From: Fasciolopsis buskii
Taxonomy: Eukaryota; Platyhelminthes; Trematoda; Plagiorchiida; Fasciolidae
Reading direction: 5' to 3'
DNA length: 64,000 bases
NCBI GenBank assembly: GCA_008360955.1
Contig: LUCM01000233.1
Span: 76,796 to 140,795, forward strand
Position numbers and translations under genes: made by a program. Shown here one piece after another: positions 46,450-59,300 of this stretch; the first letter of the stretch is position 1, and each line of letters opens with the position of its first letter. Under the pieces are notes generated by a model. It did no database searches. It saw nothing but the letters and a program-made list of their open reading frames with translations, and had not been told where the DNA came from.

Positions 46450-47150
46450 ATTCAGTTGTGTGCCCTTCGGTTATAGCATGAAGAGTGCTTGCAGAATCAC
46501 GCCCTAATTTTTTTAAGGATTGTGTGGTCCGTTGGTGTGTATTTTCTTTTCCTTCTACTTCCCAAGATTCTGGTTTTTGACCTGTATGGTTGACCAGTAT
46601 ATCGAGCCGGATGGTTTTTGCAACTAATCATATAAATGCAATTGTCCTGGTCTTATTGGCGTCGAGGGTCTTTGATTTCTGTGATATGATGCTGTAACGT
46701 GTTATCTATACGACAGAAAACGCTGACACCATACGAGCCACGTATCTTCCTGATTACCTTTGATGTGCCCGATCCGTATGGGATACTAACAGAGGCTAGG
46801 CAGTTGGCGTCATTCTTGTGTGTCGGACTTTTGTCTTTTAGTGCCTGTTCTGTTAGTTCTGGCTGGTGACCGTTATCTTGAAGGACTGGGTGCAAGCGTC
46901 GTACTTCATGTTTGCGTGTATCATCATCGTGGCATAGTTCGTTTACTCTGCTGAGTAGTGATGATATCAGTGCCCGTTTTACACATTGGAGATGAGCGGA
47001 ATAAAAGTTCGGGTGTCGATCAGAGTGCATGGATTTCCTGTGAATTTCCGTCGTCAATCTGTTGGTGACGTTCACTATCAGCCGACAGTCTAGGGAAGTG
47101 ATAACACTCTCGGTGTTTTCTGTTTCAATTGTAAACTTAGTTTGGTTGCT

Positions 47151-47331
47151 ATTGTGAATGATATAATATTAATAACACAGCGTTGTTGGTAGATGTAATG
47201 CGCCAACGTTTCGACTACCGTGGCATTTGATTGTAAAACTTGCCTTGAGAAAGACTACCCACGGTAGTCGAAACGTTGGCGCATTACATCTACCAACAAC
47301 GCTGTGTTATTAATATTATATCATTCACAAT
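47151..47331. repeat. perfect 73-bp inverted repeat with 35-bp loop, inside the PLE
   Basis: Arms 47151-47223 and 47259-47331 are exact reverse complements by eye. After a 3-base mismatch on each side, the pairing resumes for about 6 bp (TTGGTT/AACCAA). The right-hand unit carries TTGAGAA (47245-47251), a 7-bp stem GACTACC-CAC-GGTAGTC and GAAACGTTGGCG (GAAAC at 47270-47274), a hammerhead-like layout. The left arm repeats only the portion 3' of stem II in inverted orientation. It splits the PLE reverse transcriptase frame. Confidence 0.9.
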
Positions 47332-48274
47332 AAAAACCAATACATGGCGCATCGATTTTTCGATACACTTCTTACGTCGTTTGGTCCGGATATTTACAAA
47401 CTGGTTACCAATCGAATTGCTCTGGGAAAAAAGCTTGTTAGTTTGGTTGCATTGACCGCTGAGGGAGTGTAAGAATTTATCTCTATGTTCAGATTTAATT
47501 ACTGTCGTCAACATATTTGACACAGGTTCGTGGTCGATTGTGGAACGAGGCCAACGCTTTTCTTTCAGTCGAGTGTAAAAATAAGTTTTCTACCATGAAT
47601 AAGTGGGAAGAAAATGGAATTAAGGCATAGTTCAGCATCAGTGATAATATCATTTAGGTTAAGTGGACATCTGTTCCGAATGTCATTGATTAATATGGAG
47701 TGCAATGCGTTCAAATTGTCTTTAATAGGGACGGTTGTGTACAGAAAAGTCACATAAAAACTCGCCTCAGTTTCTTCTCTGTCTATGTTGACATTTATCA
47801 GAATACGAGAGAAACGAAAACCATTACATATGTAACTTACCACCATTTTATGGTATCATTTTAGTATTGCGCTAATTAATTTGTCTAGCATATGACCTGC
47901 ATAAGTTGTAAAATCTACTATAAAACGGATAGATATATCGGTTTTGCCGATTTTTGGCAAATCTCCCAGGCCTATTAGTTTTGGGCTCAAACTGAACCAC
48001 AGTGAATTTCCAAGTTTGTCTTTTAACCCTCCTTTTAGTCCTCGTTTTATTCACTTTAGCGTTGGCTTTCTTTTCTTCAATTCTTTCGTATTGTCCATCA
48101 TTCAAATTTTATCAGACTTTCAATTCGTGGTCCCAAACATTTAGAATGACGGTAGCATTCCCCCTGTTTGCTTTCGTGATGTGGATCAGCTTGTCGATTC
48201 TTAAGGAGGTGAGCGCCTTCCATTAGTATGTCGATAGGTTTGGTATTTAATGATACTACACGCCACTGGCCACG

Positions 48275-48777
48275 AGAACACTAGAGCCCTCCAATGTATA
48301 TTTCACACACACACAAACACACACACACAAACACACACACAAACACACAACGAACAATTCTACGCCGAGGCCATGACGATTATTACGCATCCTACATGTC
48401 TCAGCCGGAATGATGGTGTACAGATTTCAAGTATATGAACGACACTGAAAACTTTAATAGATAAACACGAAGGGACACAACACCTACTTGTCCTCAGATA
48501 AGCTTAAAATTACCAACACGGATAGTAAGAACAGGGATCTAATACCCATGGTCACACTTCACAACACCACATGGATATGGCATGTATATATATATATATT
48601 TATATATATTTATATGTATGTGTATATATATGCAGACAAACACATGAATACACCTTGTTTAACACCCAATTGTACTACGTTATCCTTCCGGTTTCATTCT
48701 CTTCTAAACCGGTCTTGAGAAAGTTTATTTGCGATAACAACTATGTCGACCACGCCGTGGTACTTACTGATCAGTAA
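48275..48777. repeat. PLE terminal repeat, right arm
   Basis: Inverted copy of 45960-46449. It differs by a longer (CA)n run at 48305-48350, a slightly different TA microsatellite, and a deletion of about 23 bp at about 48738 that removes the CGAAACGTCGACAAG part of the hammerhead-like motif. Confidence 0.9.
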
Positions 48778-48779
48778 AA

Positions 48780-51700
48780 TTTTAAACAAGTGCTGTTCGC
48801 AAGCCCCATCGTTATTTCAGTACGTTGCAGACCGAAGTCGGTTCTAATACTGTTATCCACATGATGCTTTCGTTTTTACGCTATTCACGACCTTCTGCAA
48901 CTTATTAAATGGAATATTTCTTTTCGCGATTAGGTCCGAATTAGATTTGTTCTTCCTACACATTAAAGAGTGCTATGCTCATCTAGGGTCCGGCTTATGA
49001 GTTCTGTTTTAAGGAGGTCATTTCCGTCTTGCGGTCCAACCCTGGAGAGTAGAATGATGTTTTTGTCCTTTTGTGGTGTTTGTTATTTAATCGATCAGCG
49101 AGTGATGATATCAATAGGTGTCATTCTCCATTGATTTAAATCTGCGCATTCGCGCGCGAATTCCTGTGTGTGTAAACACCGACGGTAGGGTGTATGAATG
49201 CACGGAACTGTTGTCAGCAGAGCCAATAGCTTTCTAGACAGTAATATCACGAAAATCCATTTTGTGCGTGTGTGCGTGTGACCAAGTACTCTGGCTCGAT
49301 TAATCTGCATTGTAATCGAAGTATAACAAAAAAATGTACGGTTTAAGTGGTACGAAGTTCCCTAACGTCCCACCACACGATCCAGTTAGCCATCCATGAG
49401 GTCTGTGATGTCATCATGACGCATTTTCAGCTTGTGGTGCTAATTTACCGCTTACAAAGACGAAGAATTTTATGTGGAGTGGATCCTCAGTGCAGTGAAT
49501 CAATCGGTTTCGGGATCTTATTCCTAGGACAATAAATTCTGGTGCCTGTTTGACTTGCTATTTTTTCGCACTAGAAATGATGGGAGCTAGTTGTAAAGAG
49601 CTGAAAATTGGAAGCGCCAACGCTTGATGGGTCGAGGTCAGAGCAGACATCTTCCTTTTTTGTGTTTCGCAACAGGTTCCACTTCTTGGGTAGTCGCATT
49701 TCATTGGGTGGTCATATACCGGAAGGAGTGTCCTCTTGTATACACAAGGCTCTATTGATATTCACCAATTTGAGGTATATATGGCGTCGGCTTTGAATCT
49801 GAGTATCGACCAAAAGTAGAGTCTACATAGCAGGAATAAGGTCAATACAGCTAAGCTTCCCAGAAGATATGCAAAGAATTTCGGTGTTTGAACACTGTAG
49901 TATTGATAGAACATGCTCAGAGAGTTTCGCTGGTAACTCAGAGATCGGGGTAAGATATTTGGTCGTAGGATTCAATCTTTAGAACAGGCTCTGAATCAGA
50001 ATAAGTTGAACAGTTTGTAACATGTTTTGACCTCAGAACCCTTTGTCGTTGTCCCTTACTCCTCGAGGCTGGTAGTGGTTGAAAGGTGGATCGAAGTGGC
50101 TAGTTGATAAGATGGCAAAATGTATGAAATTCCTAACCAGTGGACTAGGCCATGCAGATGCAATTAAACTACCGAGTTGCGGTCCACGGGATTCTCATAA
50201 ACATCTTTAGAGGATAGTGTTTGTTATGGCTCAATACCTCAGTCGCTATGGTTCTTGAATTCAAAGTGTCTCCTCTGTAATACACTTCTTCGAATGATTG
50301 CCTCAAAGTTTATCTTTTACCATTTCTGGTTCTCATCTAGCGGTGAGTCACTGTGTAGGCCACATGGAAGAGTTCGGTACAGTTTCGCGCTAGCCTGCGT
50401 GAACACCCCCATCCCCAATGATAACCGCGGTGGCAGGCGCTCGTGAAATTCAAACATTCCCCAAAGACTGAAGGACAGCATTTACTCCACCAATCAGGTT
50501 CTCCCCTAGTTTGTATACAAACGTGTGATTTGTAAAAATAAACTCCGAACGTGTTTTCCAGGTACTATAGTCTTTTCGTTGTTTTCGTGTTCATAGTTTG
50601 GCTCGGAGCCAACCCAGTGACCAGCATTGCGACTGACAGAATGGTGTGTACTGATTTCAAGACTACATATAACGCTTTTCTTTTTTGAGTACACGGTGCT
50701 TCTCGGTAGCAGCAGAAAACAAAACAAGGTGGTGTAAAATTAAGATTTGTAAGATCGAAATTGAAATATTCTGATTAATGCATTTTCACATTAAAAAAAT
50801 TGACATTACAAACTGAATAGCAAAATGAAATCCTACGTGCACAGAACATATTATATATGGAGAAATGAAGGATAGCTTACTCCGGTGCTCATACAGAAGC
50901 GCTTAAGTTGGACTAAAACTTACCCACCAGATCAATGGTAATGTGTTCAAATTACCTATGAGAATAAATTGAATCCTGGTGACCCATTTTCGAGGAATTA
51001 TTGGTGATATAACTTGTGCAAAATGAGAGGTGGCTCTTTTACTCAGTCAGTAGAAAAATTCCGTCCCGATTTCGATTTTTGTTCCAGCTCGACACCATGA
51101 TACAGCACTTTGCAGTGCTTGTGATTCCATACTGATGTAAAGTATTTACCTCATAATGTCTGATTCCTCAACGAAATTCAGCCCCACACAATTTTGATAC
51201 ACCAAGTCGTGATTCCCATCTGACCGAATGCTGGTTACCTTTCTGTAGAATGAAGTTTACGTTAGGGTCGTATGCTACACCTATTGCTAAGTTATTCAAG
51301 ATTCTTTAATAAACGCTAGCGTTCCAGTTACGCAAAGCGTTGCAATCGACCACAAGGCTCGCGACCGCACTAGAAAGGGAGGGGAATATTTTCAGCCAAA
51401 ATATGCCAATTTTAAAAATGTACGATGGCTAACTAATTTGATATGAACGTTTCTGTTGCTGCATATATATATATGGGCATACGGTTAAGATCGCCTTGGA
51501 TTTGCTACATAGGTTTGATATCCCCTCACCAACAATCATTGACATCTGGAAGATAACCCACATGACTATGACAATAAAGAATTCCGACTTTTTCACATAC
51601 GTGACATGATAAACTCTGCGCAAATGAGAAGGGATAATTTAATCACTTTTCACAGCGACTCGTTCGAATACAGTTTGACAATTTATGAACAGCGCGATAT

Positions 51701-54700
51701 GGCATTCAGGACAAGAACTAACAAAATTTAGAAATTTTTAAAATCACCACTCTTCGCAACTGTGAAGACACCGAATTCGTCATTTCCTTTTCTCATAGAG
51801 GTCATATTTCAGAAGCGTTAAATTTAATCAGATCTCTAGATAATTCGCAGTGCCAGGGCAACGTTCTTAGTTACTGAAAATTACAAAAGCAACACAGAAC
51901 TGTTTGCAGTGACATGTTTTACTCATGATGACTAGTGAATACTACAGCTGCATAGTATTACCCCAGTCCCAAATAATGCATTGGTCGTTACTAATCCATG
52001 TTAAATCAATTTAAGGGCCAATTTTTTCACAAATTTTATCCTTTGTGAAGAGTTCTATGGATATCCTCCGATCAGATTGAACCACTAAAATCTTTATTCG
52101 CTAGCTTTATCACACGTTCGTTTGTGACAAGACAACTTAGTTGCTTATCTAACAAAGCACCTAAAACGAAATCCATAACACAACTCTTTCGTGTTCAGAA
52201 ACTGAAGTTTGCAAAATTCGTTGGTTTTTGGGTCCCGCGTTAGATAAATAGTGATAAATAGTGATGCCTTATCTATCTGTTGGCGATGAGAACCATAAAA
52301 TTTAGACAGGATGACGGATAAAATCTAATTTCACCAGCCTTCAATGACTGGTTCTTCTCGGTTTTAATTTAAAGTCAGCATACTTCTTCCAATTTTGGCT
52401 AAGGACTAATAACTGAGAGTCACTCGTACAAATCCGCAACGTATACGGAAATTGATATTTTAACAGGAGTCGTCAGTATCATTCTGACTATACAGTGAAT
52501 TACAAAATGAATGTCAGGGTCGTGAGAATTCAACTCCACTGGTAAGGATGCAAAAGCAGCATAATAAATGTGACGCATGATGACAGTCAGCAAAAATCAG
52601 TAAAATATGTAGACGACCGGTAAGCACCCGCGAGATAACCGTAAAAAGTTGGCGGATTCATGAGCCAGCATCGCTGCTTCTACATGTCGTTTGCATGTTT
52701 GGTCAGCTGAAAAGCACTGAATAACTTTTTAGAGGCAGTGGTTCTTTCGCTGCCAATCAATATTTATTTGAACTTAATTTGGAAAGTAATACTTTTGTCA
52801 TAGAAAAGTGAAACAACTGAACTAGTGTGTTTGATTGGGTATGCAAATGTGAAATTATACAGGTCGTAGCGAATGCATAAGGTTGTTTTAAGGCTAAGGA
52901 TATTTTTTGCAAAATCATTGTAGCAAACAAATTTCGGGCATCTACCACGCACTCTGCCATTTTGATAAGTTTTCAGATTCGCCGGTGTAACTTTAGAAAG
53001 ACATTTATTAAACGTTCCACGTAATGAAATTTGTCCTTGGTAAGCTTGAGTAATGAAACAGGGAGACAATAAACGGCAAGAATGCCCACGAAGCAAACAG
53101 ACGCTGCCAAATGCAAACATCACATCAAAATTCCTTTGTCGAGCGACCACATTGGCGAAGCATGTATCCAGGAGCCTAGTAAGAAATACTTGGCCTATCT
53201 TTGCTTGGCACTGGTAACGGAGTGTCCCAAGTATTGAAAGACATGGAGTGATATTCAGAGTTGCATCCTCATTTCGCCATAAGGTCTTATCATGAGCATC
53301 GGACACTGTTTTGTACGTTTGGTGGGAAGTCGTAGCGCGTAATTTTGCTACACCTTAAACTACTCACTATGGTGAAAAAGATTAACCCTCTCCCTGCCAC
53401 TTTTGCACTCAAAGGATCAGATAGTATATCTCCACTCAAGAAGATGACCGAAAGGGGTCATGCTGGTGATCGATTAGAAACGCTTTCGAGTAAATGCTAC
53501 CGTATTTTAAGCAAATAATGAAGTAGGGGTTTTAAATCACGATAAGAACTCCATTTCCTGAAACTCTCTTTAGAAACTGTTTGTCGATCACACTTAGGGA
53601 AAATTTTAAGAAATCACATCTGCATAGTCACATTTTCCGTCAGATTGTGAATTGCGCCTGCGATATTCATTTATGATAGATTTTTGCCAGTTTATAGAGG
53701 TTTCGTTAACTGGATCCCGGTCGACCACTTCACAATCTTCGTTACCCAGCAGTCGGGCTAATACGGTTATAGTCGAATGCCTTTTGCCGATTTGACAACG
53801 AGTTATTACAGACCGAACTGTCGGATCACTGACTCCATTCTTAGTAGATAAGGAGATTCAAGCATGTATTTGTTGTTACTGAATTAAGAACCACAATTTC
53901 TCCGTTGAAAACAACGTCTGAGTCTTCGTAGAATACCCGTTTCGGGGTGTCCCGTTTGTAGTCTTGGTCTCGAGCAAAACTGAAAACTTCGAAGATCGTG
54001 GGCATGGTCTATACTCCTTAATGCTCCTTTTCACAACGGATATCCTGCAGGGTGTTTATTCAGAAATTACCCTGCTAGCACATTACTGTGCACAATCTTA
54101 CAGCCAATTCTGCCCATGTGCGAATACTTGTCAGCAGTAATCCCGATGTTTTGGCTTGCCATGCATGGATAGATTCGTAAGCATAACCCCTTCGTTTGAA
54201 CTCGATTGTCAATTTTACTACGGTTCCCGGAATAACTAGTTGAACTTATGACAATTTATAAATGCGGAAGCCTGCGGAAACACGACCTATGAGTCGATCG
54301 GTGAGAGAGATCACCGATGCCGGCTGAAGCATATTTATGGAGACGATCCTCTCATAAGAACCATCTAGTGTTTCATACTGCGAAGACCAAAAGGCAACGT
54401 CCAAACAATCTGTGACCCGTTGTACGTTTTCACGTGGCCGTCTCCCTTGCTAACCTATCTTTGCACATATATCCTCACTCTGACCATCGATAGACTAAAC
54501 AGCTCACTCAAGGCACAAAGAGTTCTAGGCCGTCAAACAAAGCGTTATTCTTTGTGAGTGCTTCTTGGTTCGGTTGGCGCACAGGTGAAAGACGGTCAAG
54601 CGTGCGACGCATCAATCGGTATGCAAAAGAGAACGAACAAATCGAATTCACGCCAAGAACAGCATCGTAAGGACAGCAAATTACACAGAAAAAATGGGTA

Positions 54701-55960
54701 ATAAATTTGCGGAATTCGAGAACTGTTCAGTAGAGGCTGAGAATGATCTTGTAAAAGTTGAGAATGGCTGTGCAGTGCAATGGTGTTCAGGAATTTCTGA
54801 TTATATTCAGACTTTCTCCGAAGCTGATCATAACTGACGAATGATAACTTATGTGCATGTGGTAATTCACACCAGACACTATCGTTGCTGAACCTGTTCA
54901 ACACTATGTAGTGACTTATCATCGCCTATAAATTGGACTTCAAACAAATTCACTTAGCATATCTTGAAACGATTTATTTGTCCCTTGTAGTGTAAAAATT
55001 CGGAGGTATCATTAGGGTAACGATTTTCTCTGAAGCACAGTGACCCAATCGAAATCAGCCTAATCCAATGCTCTCAGATGGATTCTTCCCGTCATACAAC
55101 AAAAAGAGCAAGCTAAACGGCAATCGAGAATGTGTTTTGAAGATTTAATACTGCCTCGACGAACGTTAATCGGTGCCTATTGTAGGAAGCCCGCATCATG
55201 GATGTAATCTCATTGAAGGTCGGTACTCGAAACGATAGTAAAGGTTGCTGCCGGTAGCTACTAATCATCACCCTGATGTGGCAGTGATATTTCAGTGGAA
55301 GTCAATTATTTTAGTAAATCAGTTGCTCTAACACCTGCCCTGGTGCATGATATCAATTTTGTGTCATTTGTTCAATTGCGCTTTACTCACCACACATGAG
55401 ATCAGTATGTTTTCAGCTCGTGTTTCACTTGCAAGAGTCCTCGCTTTCGAATCGTTCCGACGGCTCGGCATTTCCAATTTGTGGTTTGCCTGTGCATGTA
55501 TTGTCGTATCAATGCCATTTCGGCACTACGATACGTGCAATACATTGCTCGCATCTGATTGTTGGCTCAAGTCTTCTCTATTCTGTCACCTGGGGGTCTT
55601 TGCCAATTGCGGTTACAGAATCCAATATAAGACACGTTTAGGGTCGCTATACGGATGTCTTCTGAATACCTATCAAGTATTCGTGCAACCAAATCCATTT
55701 CAACCATACTAACCTGGTCAGATTTACTGAATACTTTCTCGACTGGATCGAGAAATCGACTGTACGAGGGTAAATACTATGTCGGATAAAAACAGCGCAT
55801 TTGAATAATAGTCGGCCTATGGTGGACAGATGTTACCGCAAATAAATATGGGCATTTGCACTTGGTTGTTCCTGCGGGACTTAACTAAATTTGAACAAAG
55901 TTATTTTGGGAGAACACTGTAGTCTTTTATGATTAAACGAACCGACTGTTGGTCCGTCGG
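48780..55960. other. long unassigned stretch with one 180-codon ORF
   Basis: The minus frame 52764-53306 (180 codons, ATG start) is the longest unassigned ORF in the window. It has no signal peptide, no recognisable domain and several Cys residues, and an ORF this long is only mildly unexpected by chance in 64 kb. Plus frame 55347-55712 (121 codons) and minus frame 54596-54922 (108 codons) are also unrecognised. No splice-supported exon or repeat was identified. Confidence 0.35.
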
Positions 55961-55966
55961 ATTCTG

Positions 55967-56300
55967 CTATTCGATTCTGCAGCACCAAATATCGTAATTC
56001 GCATAGGCGAGATAAAAGTTGAACGAACTGTTTTGTAATGGATAGGATTCACTAATTTGGATTATCTGTGTTAGTCGCATATCAGGTTGTTGGTTCTCAT
56101 GATCTTCTGGTCGCTGAGCTTGGCGTTCTGATTGCAAACGTTCCATCACCGGTCGGGGTGATTTTGTCAGTGAGTGTACTTGGTTGGTGGTGGTCCTCTG
56201 TATTTGTAGATGAACCACTAGTTTTGACATTAGACCGCTTTGACGACCTTGACCTAGGAACTGGACATTCGTTTTACTGCTGTAGCATGCACTGGGACGT
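55967..56300 (-). mobile_element. Penelope-like terminal repeat relic
   Basis: Minus strand. The block from 'cactcactgacaaaatcac' through 'ggaacgtttgcaatcagaacgcc' to 'agcgaccagaagatc' aligns, with substitutions, to the 3' region of the PLE at 21.48-21.6 kb ('gcactcaccgacgaagttac' ... 'gaaacgttggcgatct' ... 'cagcgatcggaacctc'). Both are preceded by a 'gtcaaggtcgtc' block. The 166-codon plus ORF 56068-56568 and the 87-codon minus ORF here run through this repeat and are not evidence of a gene. Confidence 0.5.
56139..56170 (-). ncRNA. hammerhead-like core in PLE relic, two core changes
   Basis: Minus strand: CTGACAA (56164-56170; CTGACGA expected), a 5-bp stem ATCAC-CCCGACCG-GTGAT, then GGAAC in place of GAAAC. 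The stem is better preserved than in the relative at 21.55 kb, while the core changes fall at different positions. Confidence 0.45.
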
Positions 56301-56304
56301 GGAT

Positions 56305-59300
56305 CTTCTATGGGAATGGGCGATCAATCCGAAGAATACAGAACCAGAAAAAAGCCAACGTGAGCCGAAGCCCAGTAGACGTATCATTCAACGTGAACAC
56401 TTACACAACTTAGCTGACATGTCGTTATACAAAATACACGCTACACTGTTTGGCATACTGACAACGTCGCTTGCAGTTGAAACTTTAGTGAAGTTCAGTA
56501 GTGTGAGCTTAATTGGGCTGGGTCTGACTCGGCTATTTGAATCACGCACCACAGGTTCAATGTACTGAGGTCAACAGTTAAAATACGTTCGCAAACATCA
56601 ATATAGTAAACTGCGCTTTCGCATATCCAAGGTTTGTTTGGGTTACGTGTGAACTTACAAACTTAACAGCATAAACAAGATGAACATAGCACTATGGCCT
56701 GGGCCGTGCAGGTATGCGACTGAACAACTGGGTGCAGAGCCACTGAGGTTGTCAGGAGTGACCATCCCGCCCGGAAAATTAGTACACTTATCTCACAACG
56801 ACCATAGCGAAGAGAAACTAATTATCCCCATCGAAACCCGGGATGTGAACAAACCTCAAATGACCTGAGCCAGTGCATTGGTCTCTGTGTTCATGTTTTT
56901 ATTGGAGCCGTTCGACTTAAACACGCAGCTACCCGAGAAGGGTTGTTAGCTCAAACGTCCATCAGATGGGCGAACCGTTTCGTGACCGTGTTCGCATCGG
57001 CAATCAAACGGTTTCACTCAGTGAATATCGATCCGAAGGCATTTTGGTAAGTTAGCACTTCTGAAGGCAGGGAGAATTTAGGCCAACCAAAAAGGGTTGA
57101 CAATTATTTTTCGGATTTTCTCGCGTCAAACAGGCACGTTTTATTCGATCACGAAGTCTGCGCGAGTATTAAGTTCTGACTGGAGTGATTAAGCTGAGCA
57201 TCGCACCGACTACGACAAGTAGACGAAATAACACTGGTGCACAAGAAATACGGTTTTATTTAGAGAGATTTGTTGAATGATGCCGGAAATAATATTGTGT
57301 CAACCTTAGGTAAGATACTGAATTGAGATCAGTAAATTTTGGAATATAGATTTATTGTTTCCAAAAATGCACTATGAGGGCTGGGTGAATTTTCGCTATT
57401 TTACTTACAGACAAACGCATCACTAGTCTAGTGTGTAGCGCTGCCTAGAATGAGCGGAAGAGATTCTCCCTTTGCGCCTTCGTGAATTCGGGTAAGGTAT
57501 GCTTGGTTGAACTGCTAGTTTCGTTTTACTATCTTACGAGTCGACCACCACGGTGAAGTACGCCAAGGGAAAATCACTGAAAGAGACAACAACGGTGAGC
57601 ATTTTGACCCCCTAGCTCCATTACTCACAGAGCAACCGGTGAATGAAATATCTTTTCCATTGAACCGAGTATTTTTATGCACGTTATTTTGACGATGTTG
57701 GCGGCTCACAAAACCCGCCTGCATTAGTGGAGCAATATAATTTCTCAGAAATGTTAATTTCACATTAGAGGTAGAGTCTGATCAAAGGTTTAGGTTTTGC
57801 TGTCAAGTCTCGGAGGTGGGTCTCCGAAACGCAAATTTCACAGGATACGAACATAGGAAAGATAACTTGATAAGTATAAAAATAGTGACCCGGTGCAATA
57901 CAAACGAAGGTCGACTGGACGCACGAAAAGCCGAATGGTAAAGTTGCCATAGTTGAGTTAAATTTCTTGAATGTCCGGGACAGTGACTGCTCCATGAAAC
58001 GACGAAACATAAGTGTATATGACACCGCATTTCAAAAGGATAATTTATCGAAAACATTCAACTACAAGAATTCTCGTTTCACAAAATTCCCAATTTTCCA
58101 ATTCACCATAGTGGCTATTGCATAAAGGACTGATTTGGAGCCATCATCTCGATTCTGGGTTTTAAACTTTACGTGCTGTTGGGTAAACTTGCTCGCACTT
58201 AGCTCATGAGCTTTTCTTTCAGATTAGAACGTTTTTATGACTCTTCGGAGGAGGGATGGACTCGTGTGAAACACCAGTTACATAATAGGGTAGATTTTTA
58301 GTGGAAATGAACAGTGTTTACCAGCTCATTTGTTCCACTGGCGTACGTTACGCTGGTCGTAACCCTAAGCATCGACTACTCCAATTAGGGAACACCATTC
58401 AACCCGGTCTGGCCGACGACAAATAGCAATGGAAACCAGTGCGATTCGTATGTCGTTAATCATACTTAGAAGGCATAGAAATCCCTCTGTCCCATCTATC
58501 CGGTTAAGTGGTTCGATTCAAGAATATCAAGCCTGGAGTATTGACAACTTTAGTTACGATGACAATTAAACCCCACAGTCCTCCATTATGTGCACGGAAA
58601 CACCTCATAGGATCCTTTGTCCTGCCATCGCCACAGACCTGAATTGCTTGCTTCAAACGCGATAATCGAAAACGCACTCACTGCGTACGACTACCACCCA
58701 TTCTATGGTCAGCATATGGATAATGACATCATAACTTCTCACATCTATGCAAATACACACACAGACACATTCTGAGCAGATTGTTTGCAATAATATTGGC
58801 GGTTTTTCTACCTTCCATAGTTATGTCTGTCACAGCTGGTTCGTACATAAACCACTGAAAGCAGGGTTTCCTGCCGCATCTCTTTTCTGCCTAACCAAAA
58901 TATATTTTGTTCACGGACCATATACGTGCATAACATCCACATTTTGCTAGTTTTTCTGGAAGAGCAAGAATTCTGCATCTTGGCAGAGAAGGAAAGAAAT
59001 AACACGTTGACTGAGTTTCAGTCTGTTTTTGAAGCCAGAATATATGGTATTCAAAAGCAGCAGGAAAAAATGGCGAATGACGTCTTGTCTCCAAACTTTT
59101 GGTATTCCAATCAGCACGCCACTCGATTCATGTACAAAGTTCAAAAAATAAATAAATGAGACTTTTCACAAGAGTGTCACATGAATCATTAGGGGTGTGG
59201 ATACATGACAAATCGATGTCGCAAGAGTATAGATGCAATGGGACGACTGGACAGAAGAGCACCGGGTACGCACGTCTGACGAAGGGCAAAAGTCTCAAAA

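Larger units (their letters stand above)
45960..48777 (-). mobile_element. Penelope-like element with ~490-bp inverted terminal repeats
   Basis: Minus strand, between two inverted copies of a terminal repeat. LIHITKANRGNATVILNVW (48131-48190) is the N-terminal 'KADKGN' region. DLPKIGKTDISIRFIVDF (about 47905-47970) is the 'GLPKIHK' region. ASFYVTFLYTTVPIKDNL (47714-47768) is the 'SFDVTSLFTNVP' strand with Asp replaced by Tyr. FTIETEN, the thumb and VSIPYGSGTSKVIRKI (46653-47130) follow, then YMISCKNHPARYTGQP (about 46590-46640), a GIY-YIG start. Terminal repeats that may be inverted are a known Penelope feature. A perfect hairpin (47151-47331) interrupts the RT between palm and thumb, where YVDD is not found. 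It is inactive. Confidence 0.85.

Noticed and set aside
48300..48352. CA-repeat as a CRISPR-like or satellite array
   Set aside because: A simple (CA)n microsatellite within the PLE terminal repeat; no spacers.
54300..54325. Short hairpin ATCGGTGA...TCACCGAT
   Set aside because: An 8-bp stem alone is expected by chance and has no hammerhead or tRNA context.
56068..56568. 166-codon plus ORF as a gene
   Set aside because: Its first part runs antisense through a PLE terminal repeat; no domain is recognisable.
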